The notes below the pieces were generated by a model. The model was given only the letters and a program-made list of their open reading frames with translations, was not told the DNA's origin and did no database searches. Shown piece after piece: positions 1 through 12,200 of a DNA stretch of 64,000 bases (position 1 is its first letter; each line of letters starts with the position of its first letter). The stretch is from positions 588,501 to 652,500 of the forward strand of contig CANTUQ010000109.1 in assembly GCA_947683425.1 (NCBI GenBank), given 5' to 3'. Both the position numbers and the translations under genes were made by a program. Source of the DNA: Excoecaria cochinchinensis. Its lineage: Eukaryota > Streptophyta > Magnoliopsida > Malpighiales > Euphorbiaceae.

Positions 1-784
1 TATTTTAGTACTATTTTTAACAATTATAAATATATTTTTGTTTAATAACTATAACTGCATTTTAGCATAATTGCGTCAAAAATAATTTAATAGATAAAAT
101 AGAGATTTGAAATAAACATCAAATGCAAAATAAACAATTTTTTTTCCTCAAATTATATTTTTAAGGGTCAAAATTATTTTTTGTTATTGAACTTTATCAA
201 ACTGGTTAGAAAATACTATTAAACTATTTTGGGTTGTTTTTGTCATTAAAGTTTTAAAAAATGAAAAAAATGTAATTATCTTTTATGAAAATTTATCAAA
301 TAATGCCACATGTCTTATATTTTAGTCGTAAAATAAGTTTATTTAAATAAGTTGTGGTAAAAATTAACTATTTTTAGGCCTGTAAAAATAGACCCAAACC
401 CATTAACCCGCCCAAACCCGAAAATTGACCCAAACCCAACCCAACTAAAAGATGACCCATCTAAACCCGCCCAAAACTTACCCATCAAAAATTCAACCCG
501 TTTGGGTCTGCCTCTTATGCCCAACGGGTTGCCCAGCTCATCTTTCTCTCATCTTCGCTGCCACTATCTATCTCTTCTTTTCCTCCGCCTCTTCATCTAA
601 TCCTTTACTCATTTTCCAAAACCAATCCTGCCATCGCCCTATCTCTCCTTCTGTAAGTTCCATCTCTTCGCCCCATATATTGACCTCGGCATTCAGGGAC
701 GAGCTTGATGAACCAAGCATGGAGGCGGACGCCATCGGAGGGAAATTCTTTTCATTTAATAGGAATTTTTTTTGAATTTTGTAG
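1..784. other. AT-rich flank with GACCCA/GCCCAA-rich repeat
   Basis: No coding exon is recognisable. From about 375 to 530 the sequence is a low-complexity run of ACCC/GCCCAA words of the kind dispersed in plant genomes. The same word type recurs at about 1850-2240, 4560-4780 and 23480-23620. A stretch at 240-285 (TGTCATTAAA followed by A/T-rich sequence) is inverted relative to 2283-2342. The GDSL remnant is therefore bracketed by inverted A/T-rich flanks. The short open frames here look incidental. Confidence 0.4.
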
Positions 785-1297
785 GTGAGTATTTGAAGCT
801 GCCATTAATTCCACCATATCTGCAGCCTGGCAATCATCGATTTATAGATGGGGCTAACTTTGCTTCTGGGGGAGCTGGTGCTCTGGTTGAAGCCCATCAA
901 GGAAATGAAGGGAGGGTATAAATGTCATTCCATCTCTCTGAAACTCTAAATTGCTTTTAATAATCTTTAACAAATGATTATTTGATATGTTAATTATTAA
1001 GTTGCTTAAGCTTTCCTTAATAGGTGGTTGATCTTAAAACTCAAGCAATTCAATTCAAGAAAGTGAAGAAGGAGATAAGCAAAAATGGCCTGTTGTGGAG
1101 CTGGGCCATACAGAGGAGTACTATCAAGTTGTGGGATAGTAAAAGAATATGAAGTATGCGATGATGTGAGTGAATATGTCTTCTTTGATTCTGTTCATCC
1201 CACTGAAAAGATCTACAGACAGCTTGCTAAGCTAATCTGGAGTGGAACTGATAAATTCATCAAACCTCACAATCTTAAAACACTGCTTCATGCATAA
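785..1297 (+). pseudogene. GDSL esterase/lipase remnant (internally deleted)
   Basis: A GDSL-type secreted esterase/lipase fragment. The exon at 785-915 follows a TTTTGTAG acceptor and encodes the KLPLIPPYLQPG and DGANFASGGAGAL block, ending at a GT. After an AG at 1023, the next exon reads VVDLKTQ...FKKV. It is then fused, out of frame, to the C-terminal block ACCGAGPYRG (about 1087) and the DSVHPTE motif, ending in a stop at 1295-1297. DxxH supplies the catalytic Asp and His in this family. The block I serine (GDS) exon and roughly 180 residues between FKKV and ACCG are absent, including the conserved Gly and Asn blocks, so no active enzyme can be made. The family call is firm. Whether this decayed in place or is a transduplicated fragment is open. 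Confidence 0.85.
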
Positions 1298-1783
1298 TTA
1301 ACTCAGCCTAAGAAAAAGTTTTTTTTTTGTATTTTTCTTTGCTTTTGAGAATAATAGTCATTTTAATATTTTAATGGTATTGCAGATAGAGCATTCTTTA
1401 TTGAGAAGAAGTAGGGAAATTAGAGTTTGTTAAGTAAGTAATGAAGTTACTGGGCATTGTTTGTGTCAAGCTCTAGTTTGATCTAGTTTTGTTCTGTTCT
1501 ATTTTTCCATCCCTTTCTTTCCAATGAAGTAGACTTTGTTAGCAAATCTCCATGTTAGCAAAACTTTAATTTTAATTTTAGAGGAATTTATTAATAATCC
1601 GGAGTAATATTATAATATTCTGACTAGATATTTATTATTATTGCAGCTGAAAATGAGTTTCAATATCACATGGGAAAAATATTAAATTTTCAAAACAAAA
1701 TTAAAGTGTGAAGTGATAATCAGTTAAAATCGGAAAACACTTATTTCTTACTATTTGTATATCCATTTGTGCCAAATTATTTT

Positions 1784-2050
1784 ATATTAGCCACTTATTA
1801 TTAGAAAAATTATTTTTTATTAAAAATGGATTAAAAGGGTCAAATCATATCTCGGCCCGTTTGGGCCTAAAGCAGCCCATTTGGATCACCCAATTTATTT
1901 GGACCAAATTATTTCACATTAGTCACTTTAGTATCCTTTTATTATATCAAAAATTATTTTTTATTAAAAATTGATTAAAATGGTCAAACCACATCTCGGC
2001 CCGTTTGGGCCTCAAGCGGTCCATTTGGGCCACTCAATCCATTTGGACTA
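1784..2050. repeat. Tandem duplication, about 135-bp unit
   Basis: Two adjacent units share TTAG(C/T)CACTT, a polyA/T stretch with TATTTTTTATTAAAAATTGATTAAAA, and then CTCGGCCCGTTTGGGCC and CCATTTGG. One starts near 1784 and the other near 1919. The copies have diverged by scattered substitutions. They lie at the 5' edge of a CCCAACCC-rich stretch that continues to about 2240. No coding potential is seen. Confidence 0.6.
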
Positions 2051-2242
2051 AAATCAACCGTTTGGACCACCCGACTCATTTGCATATTATTATAAATTTT
2101 TTGTACATTCAAAAAATTTTTAGCCCATGGGTTGGCCCAACCCGCCCAACCCATTTGGACATTTGACCCATTTATGACCCATGCTTTTTGGCCCATTTGT
2201 GACCCGCCCATTAATGACCCAACCCAACCCGCCCAATTTTCT

Positions 2243-4776
2243 ATTTTAATATGTATACTAGCAAAAGCTTTTTTTTTTTTGAAATTTTAATGACAAAAAT
2301 AATTTATGGCATTTTTTCATTAATTTAAAAAGTTTAATGACAAGAAATGAGATTAACCCTATTTTTAAAAAAATTTAAAAACTTTTGCACCTTTCTTTTG
2401 AAAGTAAAACACTTTTTGTACTTGTAAATTGAAATCGCCCCTATTCTTATGGACCGAAAGTAAATGAAAATGTTGGTTTATTATTTTGTTTTTTATTTTA
2501 CTTTTTTTTTGAATGCAAATTAAACTTTCATTAATATAATAAAAAATATATCTGTAAAGTACAGATAAACTTATAAAAGTTAAAAGTACATATGATATAT
2601 GAAATAAATGAAATTACTGGATTATATTTCTGAACTTTTTCGACAAAAATAGTGAATAATGGTAACATGCGGTGCGTAATTTGGCTATCAGCGGAAAACT
2701 CCGTCCATCTGTTGTTCAAAGGAAAATTTTCATAAAAGAAAACTATCAAACTTTCATAACGAAAGACAATCCAACTTCCATGAAAGAAAACCACAACCTC
2801 CAAATTTGGAGAACAAACTTTCATAATAAAAATTTAAATTGCACTCAATTTTAATTAAAAAACTAGATCTAAATAAAAATTTCAGATTTGATAAAAAAAC
2901 AAACTTGAAAATAAAAACACATAAAATTTAGATCTGAGGTTATAAAAACAAAAAAAAAATACAAAAAAATAAAAAACAAATAAAAACTAAATCAGATCTA
3001 TACAGATCTGTGTTTATTGAAATAAAAAATACAGAAACAAAACACAAAAGGTTTAAGATCTAACACAATAATCCAAAAACGAAAAAAAAAAACACAAAAA
3101 AAACCCAAATCTGAATTTATTAAAACAAATAACACATTTAAAAACACAAAAAAAAAATAATGAATAAAATTAAAAGTTCAGATCTGTACTGATCTGAAAA
3201 TTATTATAGAAAAAGATAGAAAAAAAGAGATGAGGGGCTGCCGCCAGAAAATGAAGTGACGGCAGGTCCAAAATTAGGTTAACAATTTGGCGGCTATTGA
3301 ATACCGAGAGAAAAAGAGAAAGAGAGAGTTTTATGAATTTTGTTCCAACGTTTTTTGTTTTACTTAATTAAATACACTTAGAAACCTTTGTTTTTAATTT
3401 ATTTTAGAAAAGTAGACATGTCAAAATTAATCAAAATCCAACAACTCAGCTAAATTCACCCAAGAAAAATTGATCAAAATCCATTCCAACTAAAAAATTG
3501 ACTTATTTAAATCCATCCAAAATCTATCAACATAAAATACAAATTATTTGGGTCATTCTTTTTATATCCAGTGAGTGTTTATTTGTTCTTTTCTTTTGGT
3601 GTTTGTTTGTTCTTTTCTTTTTTTTCTTTTCATTATTTCTTGGATATTAAAAATTTTTGCCTTAATGTACAACATTTTTTACTTGGGCTGTCTCCCTGTA
3701 TTGGAAAATAGTATTTATGAAAATTATCTATTATTTTAGAGATTTAAAGTGACTTATTAGTTGATTGCACAAATTAAAAGTAAGTAAAATTTTTAATAAT
3801 ATTTATATGATTAGCATATATTCAAATATATAACTGTATTATTATTGTGTAGTGTGTATGCGTATTTTGTTGGTTAGCTTTGCAATGGCCGAGTTACCGG
3901 GTTAGTCGTGAATAGTATTTTTTGATAGTGAATAGTGCAATCGGGACAAAAATTACACCCGGAGGTAAAAAAAATATTTTATTTTATCATCAGAAAATGC
4001 TAGTCACTAGGAGTCCGAGAGTAAAATTTGGAGAGAAAATGAGTTCAAATAGGTTCCCAAAAGTCAAAAATAAAAAAAAAAATCTCGTCCTGTTTTAAAA
4101 GGTATCCAGTTTAACCAAAGTTTGACCGGACCTCTAAAAATAGCTAATAACCTTTAAAAATTATTTTAATGTTATATATAAACTTAGAACAATATTTAGA
4201 AAATTTTTACAGTAAAAAAATTAATTTTTCGGTAACACTGAAAATTATCGAAATGAACTGATTTAAATGTAGCTGATCGAAAAACGGATTCTGTTTTAAC
4301 TGAAATTTTGCAGAGAGACTAATTTATATATTTTAAGAATTATAAAATTGATTTTGGGAGAAATTGAGTTTAGGAAATCAGTCAAATAATTTACGATTAC
4401 ATAATGGGTTTAAAAATGAAAAAAATGACCACTTAGTTTATGAATTATTGTGTTGTTGTGTCCCTGAGTGGGCTGTGGATTGTTTAAATTGCAGGAATGA
4501 TAGGTTATATATATAGCCGTTATACTACTGAAATTTTTAGCAAATGAATAGTAAATTGGACAGTTATAAGTCAACCGATATTCCGACCCATTTGGATCTC
4601 CACATACCCATTTGAGCCACCTAACCCATTTGCGTCAACATTTTTATAGTAATATTTTTTGTATCCCATTATTATACCAAAACCCACCCAACCCATTTGA
4701 GTATTTATCAATTTATGATTCATATATTTTCGATCCATTTATAATCCACCCATTTATAATCCAACCTAAACCTGCC
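2243..4776. other. AT-rich noncoding interval
   Basis: I see no gene here. From 2860 to 3210 the sequence is A-rich and interspersed with at least five AGATCTG/CAGATCT words. 3230-3330 is a short, more GC-balanced patch. 4560-4780 carries the dispersed ACCCATTTG-type repeat. The open frames at 2531-2854 and 4612-4818 have repeat-derived composition and no recognisable domain. Confidence 0.5.
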
Positions 4777-5810
4777 CATTTTGTGGAAAGCTGGAACAAA
4801 TGTAGCTTAGCTTTTTAGTTTTGGAAAAGTTGCCATTTTGTTTTGTTTTGTTTTTTTTTTTCTTTTTGGGGTTGAGATGGAAAAATAAAGATTTCATACA
4901 AGAAACTTTTATTAATGTGTAAAAAATATTTTTTTACTCAATTCGATAAATATAATAAAAAAAATTATAGGTTAATAATAATTTATTAAAATATAAAATT
5001 ATTAATATTTTATGCAATTAAAATAATATTATTAATATTATTATTAAATTTTTTAGACGTTTTTTCAGTTTTCAGTTTGACCTATGAATTTCAATTTATT
5101 TATTTATTTTTTGACAAGTCAATTCAATTCAATTTATCATTTAAATTTCATACTACCGAAATATTATTTAATTCTAATTGTGTATATAATGAATATATTA
5201 TTTCTATTTTAAATTATTTTTATTGTACAAAATATTGATAATTTTATATTTTAATAAATTGTTATTAACTTACAATTTTTTTTATCCTGCTTATCAAATT
5301 AAGTAAAAAAAATATTTTTTTTTGCATATTAAAAAAAGTATCTTGCTAGATGAAATATTTATTTTTTCATCCCAACCCAAAAAAGAAAAACAAAATAGCA
5401 GCTTTTCCAAAAAAATGGAAAAGCTGCCTTTGTTCCAATGGAAAGCTGCAGCTTTCCACTTGAAAATAAAAAATCAGTTCAATTTTACAATTCTGTGTTG
5501 CGGAATAGTAAAACAATCCAAGGTGCCAAATTGTTTTTAAAATACTTCAAAATTTAAATTATTTTTTAAAAAATATTATTTATAAAAAAAATTCCTATTA
5601 ACCGATAATTTTTTTTATATTTTTTATTAAATTGAGTAAAAAATAATAATTTTTTGCATATTAATAAAAATTTCTTGGCAAGATGAAATCTTTATTTTTT
5701 CATCCTAATGCAAAAAAAATGAAAAAACAACAAACAAAACAGCAGTTTTTTAAAAAATGAAAAAGTTGCATTTATTTCAATGGAAACTTTTCGCAGCTTT
5801 CCACATAAAA
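4777..5810. repeat. Foldback (inverted-repeat) element plus a third arm copy
   Basis: The arm at about 4777-5010, reverse-complemented, matches about 5215-5480. Shared landmarks are TGGAAAGCT, GGAAAAG(C/T)TGCC, a GATGAAA(A/T)A stretch and TTAATAAATT(A/G)TTATTAA. The loop between the arms is almost pure A/T. A third, more diverged copy of the right arm lies in direct orientation at about 5600-5810. The structure resembles a foldback MITE or a duplicated MITE end. No coding capacity and no clear target-site duplication were found. Confidence 0.6.
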
Positions 5811-6189
5811 AGAATCAATTAAATCAAATTCCGCGGTATTGTGTTTTAGAATTGTAAAATAGCTCAATTTTTTAAATTATTTTTAAAATACAAAAAATTT
5901 AAATTATTTTTTTTAAATATTATTTATAAAAAAGTCCCAAAAAAATCAATCACCCCAAATTTTGATGAAAAAAAAAAAATTTCACTTTTGGCTTTTTTTT
6001 TTTAAAAAAAGTCTGCGAAATGCAATTGAGCCAAAAGTGAGGTCTTTGATTGCAAATTTCTGAGAGTAGGAAAAAATTAAAAAATAAAAAATCTCCATTG
6101 ACGGTAATATAAAAATGTAAGCATTTCGATTCAGAATTTCCCTCTTTTTGACAAAGATCTCTGTCTTGCTTTTCTCTCAGCTTAAATCT

Positions 6190-6190
6190 C

Positions 6191-6242
<52 letters not shown>
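6190..6242 (+). repeat. (CT)n microsatellite in a 5' leader
   Basis: About 24 CT dinucleotides run almost uninterrupted and end 33 bases before the ATG of the CLT-like gene at 6275. CT/GA tracts are common in plant core promoters and 5' UTRs. Position and strand fit the leader of that gene. Confidence 0.9.
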
Positions 6243-6247
<5 letters not shown>

Positions 6248-6274
6248 TCCAAATTTAAATAATTCATATTAAAA

Positions 6275-9200
6275 ATGACTTCATGTTACAGCCGGTTAAC
6301 CGCCGGCGGCGCCACGGCGCCAATATCCCCGGTTCAACTCCAGCCACGCACGGTGGAGATTTTAACTCTCCCTCTCAATCGCAATCCCACTAATAAACGG
6401 CTAGGAATCTCCTTGAGATCTTCAAGACATTCTAAACCGTTGTTGGTTGAGGCGGTGGGATCCAGCGGAGCATGGGACCGATCAGATGGAGGAAATGAAA
6501 CCGAAAAAGCTGGGCCTTGTTCGTATTCGTATGGCGATCAGGCGATTGGAGATGTGTTGGAGAATACCGGGACTAGGAGTTGGAATCCGAAGGTGGAGGT
6601 GGCGGTTGCAGCGGCAGCCACGGTGGTTTTAGGTGTCGGAAATCGGGTGTTGTATAAGCTTGCTTTGGTTCCGTTGAAGCATTACCCGTTCTTTCTCGCT
6701 CAGGTCGCTACTTTCGGGTACTCTTTCTACATTATCTTTAATGCTTTCTTTCTGATTTTTCATTGTTTTGTGTGCATTGTCATGTCATATTGCCATTTTC
6801 CAATACCATTTTTTACCACTGTTTGCCTATAAAAATTTTGCGCCGGGGGGAGGTTGTATAGTGAAAAAACTTTGGGGGTTAAATTGTAAGTTCTACTTCA
6901 GTGTGCGTTATATATTAAATTGCTGTAGGTCCGCCACTTGTATGGACTATTAACTATTACTCTAATTTTAGCAGTCACTTTTTAAATTTTGTGAAACTTT
7001 TATGTGATGTTTAGTTTTGGAAAATAAATCCAGTTTTTCAGAAAATTATTTCAAGAAAATTAAAAAATAAAAAATGCTGTTTAGTTGTAATATTTTTCAA
7101 TTTAGAAAATTAAAAAATTATTTTTTGAATTTTTTAAAATTAAATTATTATATATAAAATACAAAAAATAATTTTATTTTATTTTTCTTTAAAATTCAAA
7201 TTCAACTACACTACTTTTTTTTTCTAATTTATAAAATTATAAAAGAAATGAAAAATGAAAAAATAGATAAAAAAAAGCAAATATAATTTTTATTTTCTAA
7301 TTTTTTATTTTGAAAAATGAAAAAATGGAAAACTAAGAAATGAAAATAAAAATTGAAAATGGAAAACATTTTCTTGAACTAAACAGCACCTTAAATCTGG
7401 AGAGAAATTTTTTTTTTCATAAAAATTAATTAATTATATTTAAATTTGTGTATTAAATTATTTAATTTTATTTTAAATTTAAATTTAATTAATAAAATTA
7501 ATTAAAATAATAAAAGAGATATATAAAATGGAATGGAAAAATAATAATTTAATATGCCGGGCATTAAAGACTACAAGTTACAAGAAAATTTTCTGACTGT
7601 TCCATTTGATGGTATTGTATTCGTTGGGCTATTTTAAGAAAAGAAGCAAAATTGTGCTTTGTGCATGTGGAAAAAAAAAATTCTTTTTTCCCTCCTAAAG
7701 AGGCCTTTTTTTGTAAATAAAAGAGTTCGATGATTAAACTTTTTTAAATTGTTTGCATTTGAGTAATTTGAAAGAGTTTTGTTTAATTATAATCACCATC
7801 CTTCTAATTGTAATTGAATGATTAATCTAAGGTCTTAAAAGTATCGTTCTGGTCCCGGACAATTCTTAGGGTTCATAATCTGTGAGCATCTTTTTTTGAT
7901 TAGTAATTGAAGGGTTAAGTTGCAGTTTTGCCGGAGTTTTTATCTGATTACCTGGTTATAATAAATAATAAATGATAAATCGGCTTATATAGAAATTTTT
8001 TTAACTGAATGCGATCACTCTCTTAGATCCAAAATTTGCTGAAGTCTATATCACCCAGACACCGACTGCCAAACTTGCAATTTCACGTCTTACACATGTC
8101 TAAAGTTCTTTGGTTCCTTCCTGATCGCTAACTTTATCTTGATTAATTTATGCGTTGCTTCTTTTTTTCCCTTCTTTCTTTCTTTGATGGACTTTTTTTT
8201 CCCTTCTTCGGTACGTTTTTATATGTATCAGGTTATTATATTCTTAATTTATCTATAAAAAAATAAATTAGAATCTAATCCCTGATACCTGCTATTAAAT
8301 GCAATTAAGTTTACTTCTTTGTTTACAAGCGTAAATTCTGTCTGCCACTACTGCTGCTAATAGTAGTAATATTAATTCAATTCCTATGAAACAATTGGAA
8401 ATTTGAAAGGAAAAGATAACTTTACTAATAATAGTAGCTTATTGAATAAGTACAATATACTGCTGAAAATAAAAAGCCTAATACTTTCAAAATAGAGACC
8501 CATAATCTGGTTTAATGGAATAATTGAGAAAAATGTAAAAGTGGATTACAAATAGATAATGGCATGGCTGTGAATTTTATTTTATTTTTTTGACCAAAGA
8601 CATGACTGTGAAATTTGATGGAATATTTTTTTGTTGATGATCAGTTCTGGTTCGTTTGCAATGTAGAATATTCTTTTCTGATGAGAGATGACATAGATTT
8701 ATGACAAATTGGTTCATAATGTCGGTTTTAGGATGCTTCATCAGCTTAAGATGATGGTTTTAAATTAATAAAAAAACGCTTTATGATGTCTACTGATTGT
8801 TGGTGGTGATTATGCAATGTACTAAATGCGAAATCTTGTTTTAGTTTATAAAGGTTTATTGAAAAGGTGGAATTTCTGTCTTTTAAGCATTTGGGTAAGA
8901 TATTCTTAGATGAAAGGCATAGGAAAAAGAAAGTAAAATTGGATTTGTGTACTACGTGTTGATTGCTGGGTCCACCGCAATGGATGCCTCATAAATAGAG
9001 TCAAAGACGTTTGTGCCTCGCCACATAGACTTGTATATTCACGAGCATTTATTTATTCAGATATTATTACACTTCTGGTGGCTGTGGGCAAATTGGTGCT
9101 TCTTTTAATCAGTGTGTGAGGAAATGTTCATTTTTTTTTGTGTTTTTCGGTCAAGTGCAAGGCATGTGTTTCACCAGAGCCTTTCTCTGTCTTGTTGCTT

Positions 9201-12200
9201 ATGGTTTGTGGCCCAGGCGAAACTTTTGCAATTTGCATCATTATTTGACCCTATTAAGGAAAATGACCTATAATTTTGAAAAATCATCGTAATGCCCTCA
9301 ATCAGCTATTATTTTCTTTTTATCAATTTTTGCTTCCAATAATATGGCCGTACAAGTCTTGTATAATTCACATCTGCCTTAGCCCAAGTACAGTACATGA
9401 ACTATTTGACCTAAATATTTAAGTAATTCATAAATAATTTCCTTCAAATTATGCATTGGGATTTATTATCCTAGAACATGGAATGATCTTTTTTGTCTTT
9501 AACACCCACCTCACCCCACGAAAAAAATGGCGGGCAGTAGCAGTTAAAAAATTCGCTTATAAATGTTAATTAATTGCAAATTGTTAGACAGTTTAACTTG
9601 ATTGTTTTTGTTTTTTGTTCAATAAGTTGATGATCAAAGTGGAGTTTCAAACGATGAAAATTGAGAAATATTTTCTAAAATACAACCTTGACTACGGGAT
9701 TCTTTTATTAGTAGTGAAAATTGCTATGCTAATAATAAATTGTAGTGTCCATTTTCCCTTTTGCATGCCCTCTTGAATTTTTGCAATTTTTAGAATTTAT
9801 ATTTGTTATGACTGTCTCATTTTGCAGTTGAAATTTAGGAGTTTTTCCTGAGATTTACTTAATAGCACTGCTCTTAAGGATGATGGAAATTATACTTGTG
9901 TAACTGTAAACTGAACTGGTTCTTGTGTTCTATTATTTTATTTGTTTATGTATTTATGCAGATACGTTCTTATTTACTTCACTATATTGTACATTCGGTA
10001 CCATGCTGGAATTGTCACAGATGAGATGCTTTCTATGCCAAAAGCTCCATATATTCTTGTGGGAATTTTGGAGGCTGTTGGAGCTGCGACAGGAATGGCA
10101 GCTGCAGGTAATACAAATTGTCTTATTATCTATTTGTTTCCCTTTCTTTTCTCCTCTATATTGTGTTTCGTCGGTAAACTCTTAACTTAATTATTAAATT
10201 GCAAGAAAGTTAAAAATTGCTTGAAATTGATTGTCAAATTACTAGAATTTGACACATCAGATAATTTCTTTTAGATAGGGAAAGACTATGCTAGTGATGA
10301 TCAAAACTGATGTGCCACATTATGGTCATTTGATAGTCAATTTCAAGCTATTTTACTTTTATTGCAACTAAATAATAGTTGATTTATATTTTGGTTATTA
10401 TCAATTAGTGCGTTATTTATTAGGGCAAGTTTAACTACCACAAGTGTAATTAACCCATAGAATCTAAAATTATAATGGCCATGTGGTACTAGTGCATTTT
10501 CATTACCTTAGAGATTTATTATACTTCCAAAAGTTATTTTCTGGTTGATCTCAATAGTTCTTTCCAGCTTTTCCAGAAAATCTAGGGCATTACATTTTTT
10601 GTTTAAGCTGCTTCACTATCCCCTTGGAAATATGGAATAGTCCATCTTCACGTGATTTGTTGATCCTAGCATTTCCTTCTTCTAAGAAATGTTGCTTCCT
10701 CTTTATCAATCCATGTTCATTTCTTATTTGATATTAGAAATTCTGGCTCTTATGAACTTCAATTTTATTAGCATACTGCAAAAAATGATTGTTTGCTAGA
10801 TTTAGAGAGTTCATGCTTGTGGGTTTGTAATACCTCTTTCTGAAGGTGATCTCTTATTTAACTTATCTGGACTTCTATAATTTGCAATTTTTCAGGGTTG
10901 TAAAAACCAACAAGTTGACAGCTGAATTTATTTATGATTGTTTTTAGAAACATTGTGAGTATGCATGCATATGCCATGCCAAAATCTCTCCTAACACTAT
11001 CTATGCTCTCTGTGTTGAATCAGCAATACTTTCTGGGGCATCAGTTCCAGTTTTGTCTCAGGTATGAAAAGTCAGCATATATGCTTTCACATGCACCTCT
11101 TGTTTAATGTTGAAAGGATCCTTGTTCTTAACCATTTCAGTTCTTTTGTTATCCTTTGCAATAATGATCTAAGCTCAGAAAATCCATTAGTTGCTGGAGA
11201 GGAAAAAAAAAAAAGAACAAACTCGTCTATTGAAATTCGTAATAGCTCAAGTGTGAAGAAATCAAACAGTAAAAGCCACAGGCTAATGACTATCTTATGG
11301 ATGATGAGGGTTGTTTCTTAGTTACTATGGGTGGGCTATGGTTTAGGGAGGTGGAGAGCATCATTTAGTGTATAGCCATTGTCAAATAGCTTTGCCTTAG
11401 CCAATACATTCCATCTGCCAATCCAATACACAAACACACGCAGATCAAGAGAAAGAAGCAAACTGAACATGTCATGGAATAATCAATGCAACCAATCTGT
11501 TAATACATCATGGTGAATTTGCGGCTGTCTTTGGTTCTCTTCTTCTTGCTCCCTTTCGTTCTACTTTAGTAACTAAAGCTTTGCAAACATGTCGAAAATT
11601 GATTGGCTAAAAAGAGCTAATTCTTAGAATTGAAAGTTGTCATGTTGTATACCATAGCAAGGATTTAGGCCAGCTTGATACCATCTGGCAACTTTCTTCT
11701 TAATAATGTTCAACTGTTTGTATACTTGTCTTTGTCCCTACCTGTGCTCATAGCTTTCTGATTGACTTTTTTCTTTTCAAATGATCACACGTCAATATCA
11801 GACAGTTAATTAAGTTCATTTCTTCTTCTGTAGACCTTTCTTGTGTGGCAGATACTCCTGTCAATTATTTTTCTTGGGAGGAGATATAAAGTCAATCAGC
11901 TACTTGGATGCTTCCTTGTTGCAATTGGTGTGATAATAACTGTAGCAAGGTGAGTTTATTACTTTTTGTCGACACGTTAGTATTTTCTTTGGTTAAGACT
12001 TCTATTAGCTGCTTGCAGAATACATAAAACGCAATGCCTTTGTTCTATTATTTGAGAGTCCATGACAGAGCAAAGGAAAAAATGCTATAAGAAACACAGC
12101 TGGTAGAAATTGCTTCAAATTATAAATATGCTTATTCTTCTTAAAGTTTGCTCCTTGAAAGCACGGATGTAAGGGAAGTTTGTTTGCTATCCATGGTTTT

